Positions 1-5,662 of a DNA stretch of 5,662 bases are shown here, one piece after another (within the stretch, counting starts at the first letter, position 1; every line of letters starts with the position of its first letter). This stretch comes from Beijerinckiaceae bacterium (lineage in GTDB: Bacteria; Pseudomonadota; Alphaproteobacteria; Rhizobiales; Beijerinckiaceae). The position numbers were made by a program, and so were the translations under genes. The notes below the pieces were generated by a model. The model worked only from the letters and a program-made list of their open reading frames with translations, was not told the origin of the DNA and ran no database searches. The stretch covers positions 1 to 5,662 of the forward strand of contig JAKONB010000172.1 in the NCBI GenBank assembly GCA_022702195.1, read 5' to 3'.

Positions 1-693
1 GACGGCATCCGCCGCGGCACCGACGTGATGATGGCCGGCAAGGTCGCCATGGTCGCGGGCTTCGGCGATGTCGGCAAGGGCTCGGCCTCCTCGCTGCGCC
101 ATGCCGGCTGCCGCGTGCTGGTCTCGGAGGTCGATCCGATCTGCGCGCTCCAGGCCGCCATGGAGGGCTACGAGGTCGTGACCATGGAAGAGGCCGCCCC
201 GCGCGCCGACATCTTCGTCACCGCCACCGGCAACAAGGACATCATCACGATCGAGCATATGCGGGCCATGAAGGACCGCGCGATCGTGTGCAACATCGGC
301 CATTTCGACAACGAGATTCAGGTCGCCGGCCTGAAGAACCTCAAATGGTCGAACATCAAGCCGCAGGTGGACGAGATCACCTTCCCGGATGGCCACCGCA
401 TCATCCTCCTGTCGGAGGGGCGTCTGGTGAACCTCGGCAACGCCACCGGTCACCCGTCCTTCGTGATGTCGGCTTCGTTCACCAACCAGACGCTGGCCCA
501 GATCGAACTCTGGACCAACCCGGGCAAGTACGAGCGCCAGGTCTACACCCTGCCCAAGGCCCTCGATGAGAAGGTCGCGATGCTCCACCTCGAGAAGATC
601 GGCGTGAAGCTCTCGAAGCTGCGCCCCGATCAGGCCGCCTATATCGGTGTGTCCGAGAACGGCCCGTTCAAGCCCGATCACTACCGTTACTGA
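1..693 (+). CDS. ahcY: S-adenosylhomocysteine hydrolase, C-terminal 230 residues (5' end outside window)
   Basis: Adenosylhomocysteinase reversibly splits S-adenosylhomocysteine into adenosine and homocysteine in the cytoplasm. This removes the product inhibitor of SAM-dependent methyltransferases and feeds the methionine cycle. The reading frame is open from base 1, so the N-terminal substrate-domain half is missing; the family is about 430-470 residues long. In the fragment, residues 20-27 are the NAD-binding glycine motif GFGDVGKG, E43 in the VSEVDP stretch is the usual ribose-binding acid, and residues 98-105 (NIGHFDNE) and the later GHPSFVMS segment are family signatures. The protein ends in KPDHYRY (224-230), the conserved tail whose Lys and Tyr reach the NAD of the neighbouring subunit in known structures. 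No frameshift or altered key residue is visible. Two hairpins follow the stop. Identity is very secure; only the start is unseen. Confidence 0.97.
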   Translation, partial: DGIRRGTDVMMAGKVAMVAGFGDVGKGSASSLRHAGCRVLVSEVDPICALQAAMEGYEVVTMEEAAPRADIFVTATGNKDIITIEHMRAMKDRAIVCNIGHFDNEIQVAGLKNLKWSNIKPQVDEITFPDGHRIILLSEGRLVNLGNATGHPSFVMSASFTNQTLAQIELWTNPGKYERQVYTLPKALDEKVAMLHLEKIGVKLSKLRPDQAAYIGVSENGPFKPDHYRY

Positions 694-699
694 GCGCTC

Positions 700-720
700 C
701 GTGGGCCTGATCGGCCCACG
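700..720 (+). other. Perfect 8-bp hairpin just after ahcY
   Basis: CGTGGGCC (700-707) pairs with GGCCCACG (713-720) around a 5-base loop, starting seven bases after the ahcY stop. No T-run follows, so it is not a classic intrinsic terminator alone. It may stabilise the 3' end of the ahcY message or act together with the stronger hairpin at 739-763. Confidence 0.55.
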
Positions 721-738
721 CACCCGCTGTTTCTGACG

Positions 739-770
739 AGAAGCCCGGCTCCGCCGGGCTTCTTGCGTTT
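739..770 (+). terminator. Intrinsic terminator of ahcY
   Basis: The arm AGAAGCCCGGC (739-749) pairs perfectly with GCCGGGCTTCT (753-763) across a TCC loop, giving an 11-bp GC-rich stem. An A-containing 5' foot and a T-containing 3' side (CTTCTTGCGTTT) follow the usual pattern of rho-independent terminators in high-GC proteobacteria. The T-tract is interrupted by GCG, so efficiency is uncertain. It lies 46 bases after the ahcY stop and should separate ahcY from divL transcription. Confidence 0.85.
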
Positions 771-846
771 GGGCAGTCCCGCCGATGCCCCCACGGGGTG
801 TGTCTTTTCTACGCCCAGGGCGGGGGATCTGACCGCGACGCGAAAA

Positions 847-860
847 GGTTAAGCTTAACC
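847..860. promoter_or_regulatory. 14-bp perfect palindrome with inverted TTAACC half-sites
   Basis: GGTTAAGCTTAACC reads the same on both strands and lies about 138 bases before the divL ATG. It holds two of the three TTAA tetramers seen in the window. TTAAC is the half-site bound by the cell-cycle regulator CtrA, but CtrA's full site is a direct TTAA-N7-TTAA repeat, whereas here the two TTAA are only 2 bases apart. It could therefore be a non-standard CtrA site or the operator of another dimeric regulator. Function is inferred. Confidence 0.4.
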
Positions 861-872
861 CCCTTCCGGCGG

Positions 873-979
873 GAATCCGGGTCGCGCTACTGTGGTCTGA
901 TTCCTCAGGTGGAGTGATCCGCGGACCGCCCCTCGAGGCTCGAAGCGGGATCGGCGCGCACGCGCCTCATCGCAGATTC
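873..979. promoter_or_regulatory. Cluster of three GANTC (CcrM methylation) sites
   Basis: GAATC at 873-877, GATTC at 899-903 and GATTC at 975-979 all lie upstream of the divL ATG. GANTC is methylated by CcrM in alphaproteobacteria, and GcrA reads the methylation state at cell-cycle promoters. Elsewhere in the window GANTC appears roughly once per 400 bases by eye, so three in 107 bases is locally dense, though still possible by chance. Confidence 0.4.
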
Positions 980-981
980 GT

Positions 982-991
982 GGAGGCAGGA
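982..991 (+). promoter_or_regulatory. Ribosome binding site deciding the divL start
   Basis: GGAGG at 982-986 and AGGA at 988-991 lie 11 and 6 bases before the ATG at 998. The alternative in-frame GTG at 914 has a purine-rich stretch touching the start codon itself, which is too close. This favours the ATG. Confidence 0.6.
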
Positions 992-997
992 CGGATC

Positions 998-3493
998 ATG
1001 GGGGTCGATCGAACGGTGCGCGCGATGGTGTGCACCGGCGCTTTCGTCGTCGCTATGGGCATCGATCGGGTCGGTGCGACGGAGGTCGCCCTGGAGCCGG
1101 TCATCTCAGCCGCTGGTTTTGGTCAGCACACGCACAATGCCGCGAGCCTTGCCATCCTGATCGGGATGACCGTCTTCGCGACCATCCTGTCGTTGCTGCA
1201 CATGCGCGAGCGTGGCCGCTGGAGCCGGCGCGAGCGCGAACTCGTGACGGAGCTCGGCTTGCTGCGCGGCGCCCATGACCGCGCCGAGATGCTGCTGAAC
1301 TCGGAGCGCCAGGTCATCATCACCTGGACGGGGCGCGACGACCCGACCATCGAGGGCGATGTCGGACTCGCCGACGGACGGCGCCTCGGAGATACCGGCA
1401 CGGGCCTCCTCGCGTTCAACACCTGGCTGCACGTCGCCGACGCGCATGCCCTCGAGTCGGCCGTCGAGACCCTGCGGGCGCGCGGAACCGGATTTCGCTT
1501 CAGCCTGCGCTCGCATTCGGGCCGCTTCATCGACGCGCAGGGGCAGGCCCTGTCCGGTTGTGCGATCCTGCGGTTGCGGGAAACCACGGAGGAGCATCGC
1601 GAGCTCCTCGACCTGCGCCTGACCCTGGACGAGGCCAAGCGCGGACTCTCGGCGCTGGGCAGCCTCCTGGACGCGATCCCGCAGCCGGTCTGGCGGCGCA
1701 ACCGCGACGGCGCCCTCAGCTGGGTCAACACGGCCTATGTCGCCGCCGTGGAGGCAGGGACGCGCGAGGCCGCCGTGGCCGGCGGGGTGGAACTCCTCGA
1801 CCGTCAGGCCCGCGACCTCATCGCCCGCGAGGATGGCAAGCGTCTCGTCACCGGCGGCCGCGCGGCCTTGCGGCTCTCCGCCGTGGTGGCCGGGGGGCGC
1901 CGCGTGCTCGACGTCACCGAGACGGCGGTGGAGAGCGGCCGCGTCGGCATCGCGGTGGACGTCTCCGAACTGGAGAGCGTTCGCGCCGATCTGCAGCGGC
2001 AGATGGATGCCAACGTCCGCACCCTCGACCAGCTGCCCACCGCCGTGGCGATGTTCGATGCGCGCCAGCGCCTGATCTTCCACAACGCGGCCTATCGCCA
2101 GCTCTGGGACCTCGACCAGGCCTTCCTCGACGGCCGTCCCCTCGACGGCGAGATCCTCGACCGCCTGCGCGCCGCGCGCAAGCTGCCCGAGCAGGCCGAC
2201 TTCAAATCCTGGAAAGCCGACGTGCTCGCCGCCTACCGGGCGGTGGAGGCCAACGAGACCTGGTGGTATCTGCCCGATGGCCGGTCCCTGCGCGTGGCCG
2301 CCGACCCCAACCCGCAGGGCGGCCTGACCTACCTGTTCGACGACGTCTCGGAGAACATGAAGCTCGAATCCCGCTACAATGCGCTGATGCGGGTGCAGGC
2401 CGAGACCCTCGACACCCTCAAGGAGCCCGTGGCGGTGTTCGGGGCGGATGGACGCCTGACCTTCGCCAACCGGGCCTTCGCCACCCTCTGGCGCCTCGAT
2501 CCGGCGACCCTCACCGAACGGCCACGCGTGGACGTGGTGATCGCCGCCTGCCGCGAATTGTCGCCGGACGAGGAGCCGTGGCTCGACATCCGGGGGGCCA
2601 TCACCGGGCTCGAGAGCCGCGCCGGCCTCACCTGCCGGCTCGAAGTGGTCGACGGCACGGTTCTCGACTGCGCGGCCCAGCCGCTGCCGGAGGGCGCGAC
2701 CCTGCTCACGCTCATCGACATCACCGCCAGCGTCAACGTCGAGCGCGCCCTGACCGACAAGAACGACGCCCTGGAGCGGACCTCGCGCCTGCGCGACACC
2801 TTCGTGAACCACGTCTCCTACGAGCTGCGCTCGCCGCTCACCAACATCATCGGCTTCACCCAGCTGCTCGGCGACGAGACCGTGGGGGCGCTGAACGAGC
2901 GTCAGCGCGAATATTCCGGGCACATCATGCGCTCGTCCGGAGCGCTCCTGGTGATGATCAACGACATTCTCGACCTCGCCTCGATCGATGCCGGGTCGCT
3001 CGAATTGTCCCGCGAGGTGGTCGACGTGCGCGCCACCGTCGACGCGGCGGTGCGCGGGCTGGAGGACCGACTGGCGGATTCGGCGATCAGCCTCGCCCTC
3101 GACGTGCCCGACGACATCGGGACCTTCGTCGCCGACGGCAAGCGGGTGCGTCAGATCCTGTTCAACCTGCTCTCCAACGCGGTGGGCTTCTCCACGCCGG
3201 GCCAGGAGGTCCGGGTCGAGGTCCGGCGCAGCGACAGCGAACTCACCCTCGCGGTGGTGGATCAGGGCGCCGGCATGCCGGCCGAGGTCGCCGCCCGGGT
3301 CTTCGACCGGTTCGAGAGCCATACGCTCGGCACCCGCCATCGCGGCGTCGGGCTCGGCCTTTCCATCGTTCGGTCCTTCGTGGAACTGCATGGCGGCCGG
3401 GTGGCCCTGGATACCAGACCCGGTGCCGGCACACGGGTGACCTGCAGCTTTCCCATCACCGAGCCGAGCCCGTGCCGGGCCGCGGCCGAATAG
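998..3493 (+). CDS. divL: DivL-type multi-PAS membrane histidine-kinase homologue with tyrosine H-box
   Basis: Seen (numbering from the ATG at 998, 831 residues): a signal-like hydrophobic segment at 9-22 with a possible VGA cleavage site at 27; a membrane segment at 48-67; a basic stretch; four PAS-like blocks at about 85-200 (divergent), 220-335, 342-455 and 469-575; a short helical linker; HisKA at about 595-665; and HATPase_c at about 705-825. The H-box is HVSYELRSPL, with Tyr608 at the position of the usual phospho-accepting His. The ATP-binding boxes are present: N723/N727, D755-x-G-x-G, FDRF at 769-772 and GVGLGL at 783-788. A Tyr H-box, several PAS domains and an intact ATPase fold are the marks of DivL. 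In Caulobacter, DivL sits at a cell pole, binds DivK and switches CckA between kinase and phosphatase, thereby controlling CtrA. The periplasmic part is very short, so input is likely cytoplasmic. An upstream GTG at 914 would add 28 residues. The DivL assignment rests on the H-box, architecture and my recollection that divL neighbours ahcY in rhizobia. A generic PAS kinase is the alternative. Confidence 0.88.
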   Translation: MGVDRTVRAMVCTGAFVVAMGIDRVGATEVALEPVISAAGFGQHTHNAASLAILIGMTVFATILSLLHMRERGRWSRRERELVTELGLLRGAHDRAEMLLNSERQVIITWTGRDDPTIEGDVGLADGRRLGDTGTGLLAFNTWLHVADAHALESAVETLRARGTGFRFSLRSHSGRFIDAQGQALSGCAILRLRETTEEHRELLDLRLTLDEAKRGLSALGSLLDAIPQPVWRRNRDGALSWVNTAYVAAVEAGTREAAVAGGVELLDRQARDLIAREDGKRLVTGGRAALRLSAVVAGGRRVLDVTETAVESGRVGIAVDVSELESVRADLQRQMDANVRTLDQLPTAVAMFDARQRLIFHNAAYRQLWDLDQAFLDGRPLDGEILDRLRAARKLPEQADFKSWKADVLAAYRAVEANETWWYLPDGRSLRVAADPNPQGGLTYLFDDVSENMKLESRYNALMRVQAETLDTLKEPVAVFGADGRLTFANRAFATLWRLDPATLTERPRVDVVIAACRELSPDEEPWLDIRGAITGLESRAGLTCRLEVVDGTVLDCAAQPLPEGATLLTLIDITASVNVERALTDKNDALERTSRLRDTFVNHVSYELRSPLTNIIGFTQLLGDETVGALNERQREYSGHIMRSSGALLVMINDILDLASIDAGSLELSREVVDVRATVDAAVRGLEDRLADSAISLALDVPDDIGTFVADGKRVRQILFNLLSNAVGFSTPGQEVRVEVRRSDSELTLAVVDQGAGMPAEVAARVFDRFESHTLGTRHRGVGLGLSIVRSFVELHGGRVALDTRPGAGTRVTCSFPITEPSPCRAAAE

Positions 3494-3536
3494 GGAGCCT
3501 TCGCCGCGTCCGCGATTTGATTAAGGATGCTCAGGT

Positions 3537-3623
3537 ATGAACACGGGCATGCGCGCAACTCGTAGCCCGAGCGGCCCCGAAGACGCGGTACGACCCTGGA
3601 CGTTGAGAGGATTTCGGCGTTGA
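3537..3623 (+). CDS. Possible 28-residue leader peptide ORF
   Basis: An ATG at 3537 is preceded by AAGGA (3523-3527) at 9 bases, a good ribosome binding site. The frame runs 28 codons, starting MNTGMRATRS and ending TLRGFRR, with six arginines. Its TGA (3621-3623) overlaps the TTG start (3620-3622) of tsaE-amgK in a TTGA junction, an arrangement typical of translational coupling. The peptide resembles no known family and has no membrane segment. It may be a coupling device rather than a functional product, or a chance ORF; the length is short enough for chance. Confidence 0.35.
   Translation: MNTGMRATRSPSGPEDAVRPWTLRGFRR
3605..3610 (+). promoter_or_regulatory. Ribosome binding site for the TTG start of tsaE-amgK
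   Basis: GAGAGG lies 9 bases before the TTG at 3620. TTG is the first standard start codon in this frame after the in-frame TAG at 3563. The first ATG, at 3677, has only GGGAG three bases upstream, which is poor spacing. This supports TTG initiation. Confidence 0.5.
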
Positions 3624-5206
3624 ACGAGGACGGTGCGGATACGCCCCAGCGTGAGGGACGCGCGGCCTGGGAGATCATGCTCCCGGACGAGGGGGCCACG
3701 GAGGATCTCGGCCGCTTTCTCGCCGAGTTCCTCGTCCCCGGGGACCTCGTCGCCCTGTCGGGGGGCCTCGGGGGCGGCAAATCCACCCTCGCGCGCGCGC
3801 TGATCCGTGAATTGACCGGCGAGCCCGACCTCGAAGTCCCGAGTCCGACCTTCACGCTGGTCCAGCCCTACGAGACCAGGAACGGCCGTCAGATCGTGCA
3901 TGCCGACCTGTATCGGCTGCGCAGCCCCGACGAGTTGGTGGAGCTCGGGTTCGACGAGATGGCCGAGACCGCCATCACCCTGGTGGAATGGCCCGAGCGC
4001 CTCGGCCATCGCGACGGTCCGGTGCTCTCGGTGGACCTGTCCCTGCGCGCCGAGTTCGGGGACGGGGCGCGCTTCGCCCGCCTCGACGGAACCGGCGGCA
4101 TGGCCGCGCGCATCAAGCGCGCCCGCGCCCTGCGCGTCCTCCTCGACAGGAGCGGCTGGGACGAGGCGGTGCGCCACCCCATGCAGGGGGATGCCTCGTC
4201 GCGCGCCTACGAGCGCCTGGTGAAGCCGGACGGCACCAGCGCGGTGCTGATGATCTCGCCCGCCCGCGCCGACGGCCCACCGGTGCGCAACGGCAAACCC
4301 TACAGCGCCATCGTCAAGCTCGCCGAGAGCGTCCACGCGTTCGTGGGGGTCGATCGCGGCCTGCGGGCGCTGGGCTTCTCCGCCCCCCGCATCTTCGGCG
4401 AGGATCTGAACGAGGGCCTGCTGATCATCGAGGATCTCGGTTCGGAACCGGTGGTCGACGTGAACGGCCCGCGGCCGGAGCGCTATGCCGAGGCGGTACG
4501 GCTCCTGGCGAAGCTCCACGCCACCGCCTTGCCCGGCGTCCTGCCGGTGGCCGACGGCATCGATCACGTCCTGCCGCCCTACGATCTCGAAGCCCTGCTG
4601 TTCGAGACCGAATTGCTGCCGGACTGGTACTGCCCGGCGATTCGCGGGAACGGCCTGTCCGGTTCGGCCCGCTCCGAGTTCGTGGCCCTCTGGGCGGAGG
4701 TGCTCAACAGCATCACCCCCGAGCGCCCGACCTGGACCCTGCGCGACTACCATTCGCCCAACCTGATCTGGCTGCCACAGCGCGAGGGGCTGGAGCGGAT
4801 CGGTCTCATCGATTTCCAGGATGCGGTGCTCGGCCACCCCGCCTACGACGTCGCCTCGCTGCTGCAGGATGCCCGCGTCGATGCCAGCGCCGAGTTCGAG
4901 CTGCGCCTGCTGGGCCTCTACGTCCGCGAGCGCCGCGCCCGCGAACCGGATTTCGACATGCAGGGCTTCGCCCGCGCCTACGCGGTGCTGGCCGCCCAGC
5001 GCGCCACCAAGATCCTGGGCATCTTCGCCCGCCTCGACCGACGCGACGGCAAGCCGGGCTACCTCGCCCACCTGCCGCGCATCGAGGGCTACCTGACCCG
5101 CAACCTCGCCCATCCGGCGCTCACGCGCCTGCGGCTCTGGCACCAGGAGCACCTGCCGGACCTCGTGCCACGGCCGGCGGCCGAACCCGGCACCGAGGAA
5201 GCCTGA
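3620..5206 (+). CDS. tsaE: Bifunctional TsaE ATPase / AmgK-like sugar kinase fusion
   Basis: Residues about 18-160 are TsaE, the P-loop ATPase that works with TsaB, TsaC and TsaD to make t6A at position 37 of ANN-decoding tRNAs. Visible motifs are the Walker A GGLGGGKS (48-55), SPTFTL (75-80), HADLYRL (94-100) and VEWPERL (122-128). Residues about 175-510 form an aminoglycoside-phosphotransferase-fold kinase close to AmgK, which phosphorylates the anomeric carbon of MurNAc/GlcNAc in cell-wall recycling. It shows GDASSRAYER (190-199), the catalytic loop LRDYHSPNL with D376 and N381, and the metal-binding IDFQDA with D398. The frame is continuous, so this is a real fusion of 528 residues, matching a bifunctional TsaE/phosphotransferase family known in alphaproteobacteria. 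The TTG start is chosen on its ribosome binding site; starting at the ATG at 3677 would remove 19 residues without touching TsaE motifs. The usual P-loop Asp of TsaE (GDLGAGKT) is Gly here. The kinase substrate is inferred by similarity. Likely co-transcribed with divL and the VOC gene. Confidence 0.92.
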   Translation: MNEDGADTPQREGRAAWEIMLPDEGATEDLGRFLAEFLVPGDLVALSGGLGGGKSTLARALIRELTGEPDLEVPSPTFTLVQPYETRNGRQIVHADLYRLRSPDELVELGFDEMAETAITLVEWPERLGHRDGPVLSVDLSLRAEFGDGARFARLDGTGGMAARIKRARALRVLLDRSGWDEAVRHPMQGDASSRAYERLVKPDGTSAVLMISPARADGPPVRNGKPYSAIVKLAESVHAFVGVDRGLRALGFSAPRIFGEDLNEGLLIIEDLGSEPVVDVNGPRPERYAEAVRLLAKLHATALPGVLPVADGIDHVLPPYDLEALLFETELLPDWYCPAIRGNGLSGSARSEFVALWAEVLNSITPERPTWTLRDYHSPNLIWLPQREGLERIGLIDFQDAVLGHPAYDVASLLQDARVDASAEFELRLLGLYVRERRAREPDFDMQGFARAYAVLAAQRATKILGIFARLDRRDGKPGYLAHLPRIEGYLTRNLAHPALTRLRLWHQEHLPDLVPRPAAEPGTEEA

Positions 5207-5210
5207 GTCG

Positions 5211-5636
5211 ATGCAGCCCCGGCTGACCCTCGTCACCCTCGGCGTCGCCGATCTCGACGTGGCTTTGCGCTTCTACGAGGCGCTCGGCTGGCCGCGCTCC
5301 GCCTACGCCTCCGAGGGCGTGGCGTTCTTCCAGGTCGGCGGCCTCGTGCTGTCGCTCTATCCGCGCGACGCCCTCGCGGCGGATGCGGGCGTCGCGCCCG
5401 AGGGAAGCGGGTTTCGCGGCTTCACCCTCGCCTACAACACGGCGAGCCGGGAAGAGGTCGATGCGGTGCTGGCCCACGCACGGGCCGCCGGCGGCGTGCT
5501 GGTGAAGCCGGCCAAGGAGGCGTTCTGGGGCGGGTATTCCGGCTACTTCGCCGATCCGGACGGGGTCCTGTGGGAAGTCGCCTGGAATCCGGACCTGATC
5601 CCGCTTGCCGACGGCACGGTTCGTCTGCCCCCCTAG
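5211..5636 (+). CDS. VOC-fold (glyoxalase/bleomycin-resistance type) protein
   Basis: This 141-residue protein has the two-module beta-alpha-beta-beta-beta pattern of the vicinal oxygen chelate superfamily. The first module opens with LVTLGVADLDVALRFYEALGW and continues through VGGLVLSLYPRDAL; the second has GFTLAYN, then GGYSGYFADPDGVLWEVAWNP near the end. Glu122 in LWEVAWNP sits where VOC enzymes place a metal ligand. At the first-strand position that often carries His there is Leu7, so a standard glyoxalase I metal site is unlikely. It resembles a widespread uncharacterised glyoxalase-like group, and the substrate is unknown. The ATG lies four bases after the tsaE-amgK stop, and its ribosome binding site (AGGAA, 5196-5200) is inside that gene, which implies co-translation. 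The ORF is complete, with TAG at 5634-5636. The last 26 bases of the window hold nothing recognisable. Confidence 0.88.
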   Translation: MQPRLTLVTLGVADLDVALRFYEALGWPRSAYASEGVAFFQVGGLVLSLYPRDALAADAGVAPEGSGFRGFTLAYNTASREEVDAVLAHARAAGGVLVKPAKEAFWGGYSGYFADPDGVLWEVAWNPDLIPLADGTVRLPP

Positions 5637-5662
5637 CGCCCTCTGCCGGGTGCGCGACTCTC

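Larger units (their letters stand above)
771..997 (+). promoter_or_regulatory. Upstream control region of the divL-like gene
   Basis: This gene-free stretch runs from the ahcY terminator to the chosen divL start. It is the only obvious place for a promoter of the downstream group. It contains the 14-bp palindrome at 847-860 and three GANTC sequences at 873-877, 899-903 and 975-979. No convincing sigma70 -35/-10 pair can be read; TACTGT at 888-893 is a weak -10 candidate without a partner. A promoter here is inferred from the preceding terminator and the lack of coding sequence. Confidence 0.5.

Noticed and set aside
847..860. Canonical CtrA box
   Set aside because: The two TTAA elements are 2 bases apart and inverted, not in the direct TTAA-N7-TTAA arrangement. 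Kept only as a palindrome of unknown binder.
914..997. GTG start extending divL by 28 residues
   Set aside because: The purine-rich stretch touches the GTG, the added residues look unstructured, and the ATG at 998 has good ribosome binding sites followed directly by a signal-like N-terminus.
1106..3391. 761-residue open frame on the minus strand across divL
   Set aside because: Long antisense frames are expected opposite high-GC genes with G/C third positions. The translation is low-complexity (rich in G, A, R, E and H), has no recognisable domain, and the opposite strand is clearly coding.
1558..3540. 660-residue plus-strand frame overlapping divL in another frame
   Set aside because: The translation is arginine/proline/glycine-rich without domains, as expected for an out-of-frame reading of a high-GC gene.
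3517..3541. Possible sigma70 promoter (TTGATT ... TATGAA) before tsaE-amgK
   Set aside because: Spacing between the two boxes is only 13 bases and both are weak matches, so it cannot be supported.
3521..5236. 571-residue minus-strand frame across tsaE-amgK
   Set aside because: Same codon-bias shadow effect; no domain motifs, and the plus strand carries conserved TsaE and kinase motifs.
1..5662. CRISPR array, tRNA/rRNA genes, insertion sequences
   Set aside because: No regularly spaced repeats, cloverleaf-like segments, transposase motifs or terminal inverted repeats were seen in the window.

Overview
The window comes from a high-GC bacterium. Codons end almost always in G or C, and only three TTAA tetramers were found by eye, all outside the main genes. 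Gene content and order point to an alphaproteobacterium of the Hyphomicrobiales (Rhizobiales): ahcY, then a DivL-type cell-cycle histidine-kinase homologue, then a fused TsaE/sugar-kinase gene. A methylobacterium-like genus would fit, but that is only an impression from protein style. All genes read on the + strand.

Layout. Bases 1-693 are the C-terminal half of S-adenosylhomocysteine hydrolase (ahcY), cut by the window edge. It is followed by two hairpins, and the second looks like an intrinsic terminator (739-763). The stretch 694-997 separates ahcY from the next gene. It holds these hairpins, a perfect 14-bp palindrome (847-860) made of inverted TTAACC half-sites, and three GANTC sites. 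Bases 998-3493 encode an 831-residue membrane-anchored multi-PAS protein with HisKA and HATPase domains. Its H-box reads S-Y-E-L-R-S-P-L, so tyrosine stands where the phospho-accepting histidine should be. This is the hallmark of DivL, the non-canonical kinase that controls CckA and CtrA. After a 126-base gap with a possible 28-codon leader ORF (3537-3623), bases 3620-5206 encode a 528-residue fusion of TsaE (the t6A tRNA-modification ATPase) with an AmgK-like aminoglycoside-phosphotransferase-fold sugar kinase. Four bases later comes a 141-residue glyoxalase/VOC-fold protein (5211-5636).

How the genes relate. The ahcY terminator probably isolates it from the divL group. No terminator is visible between divL and tsaE-amgK or between the latter and the VOC gene, so these three may share transcripts. 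The likely roles are CtrA-pathway control (DivL), tRNA modification plus cell-wall amino-sugar recycling (TsaE-AmgK), and an unassigned small enzyme or binding protein (VOC). The most interesting points are the tyrosine H-box, the GANTC/TTAA-rich control region in front of divL, the leader ORF whose stop overlaps a TTG start, and the two-function fusion. All of this fits known alphaproteobacterial biology. I see no wholly new system.
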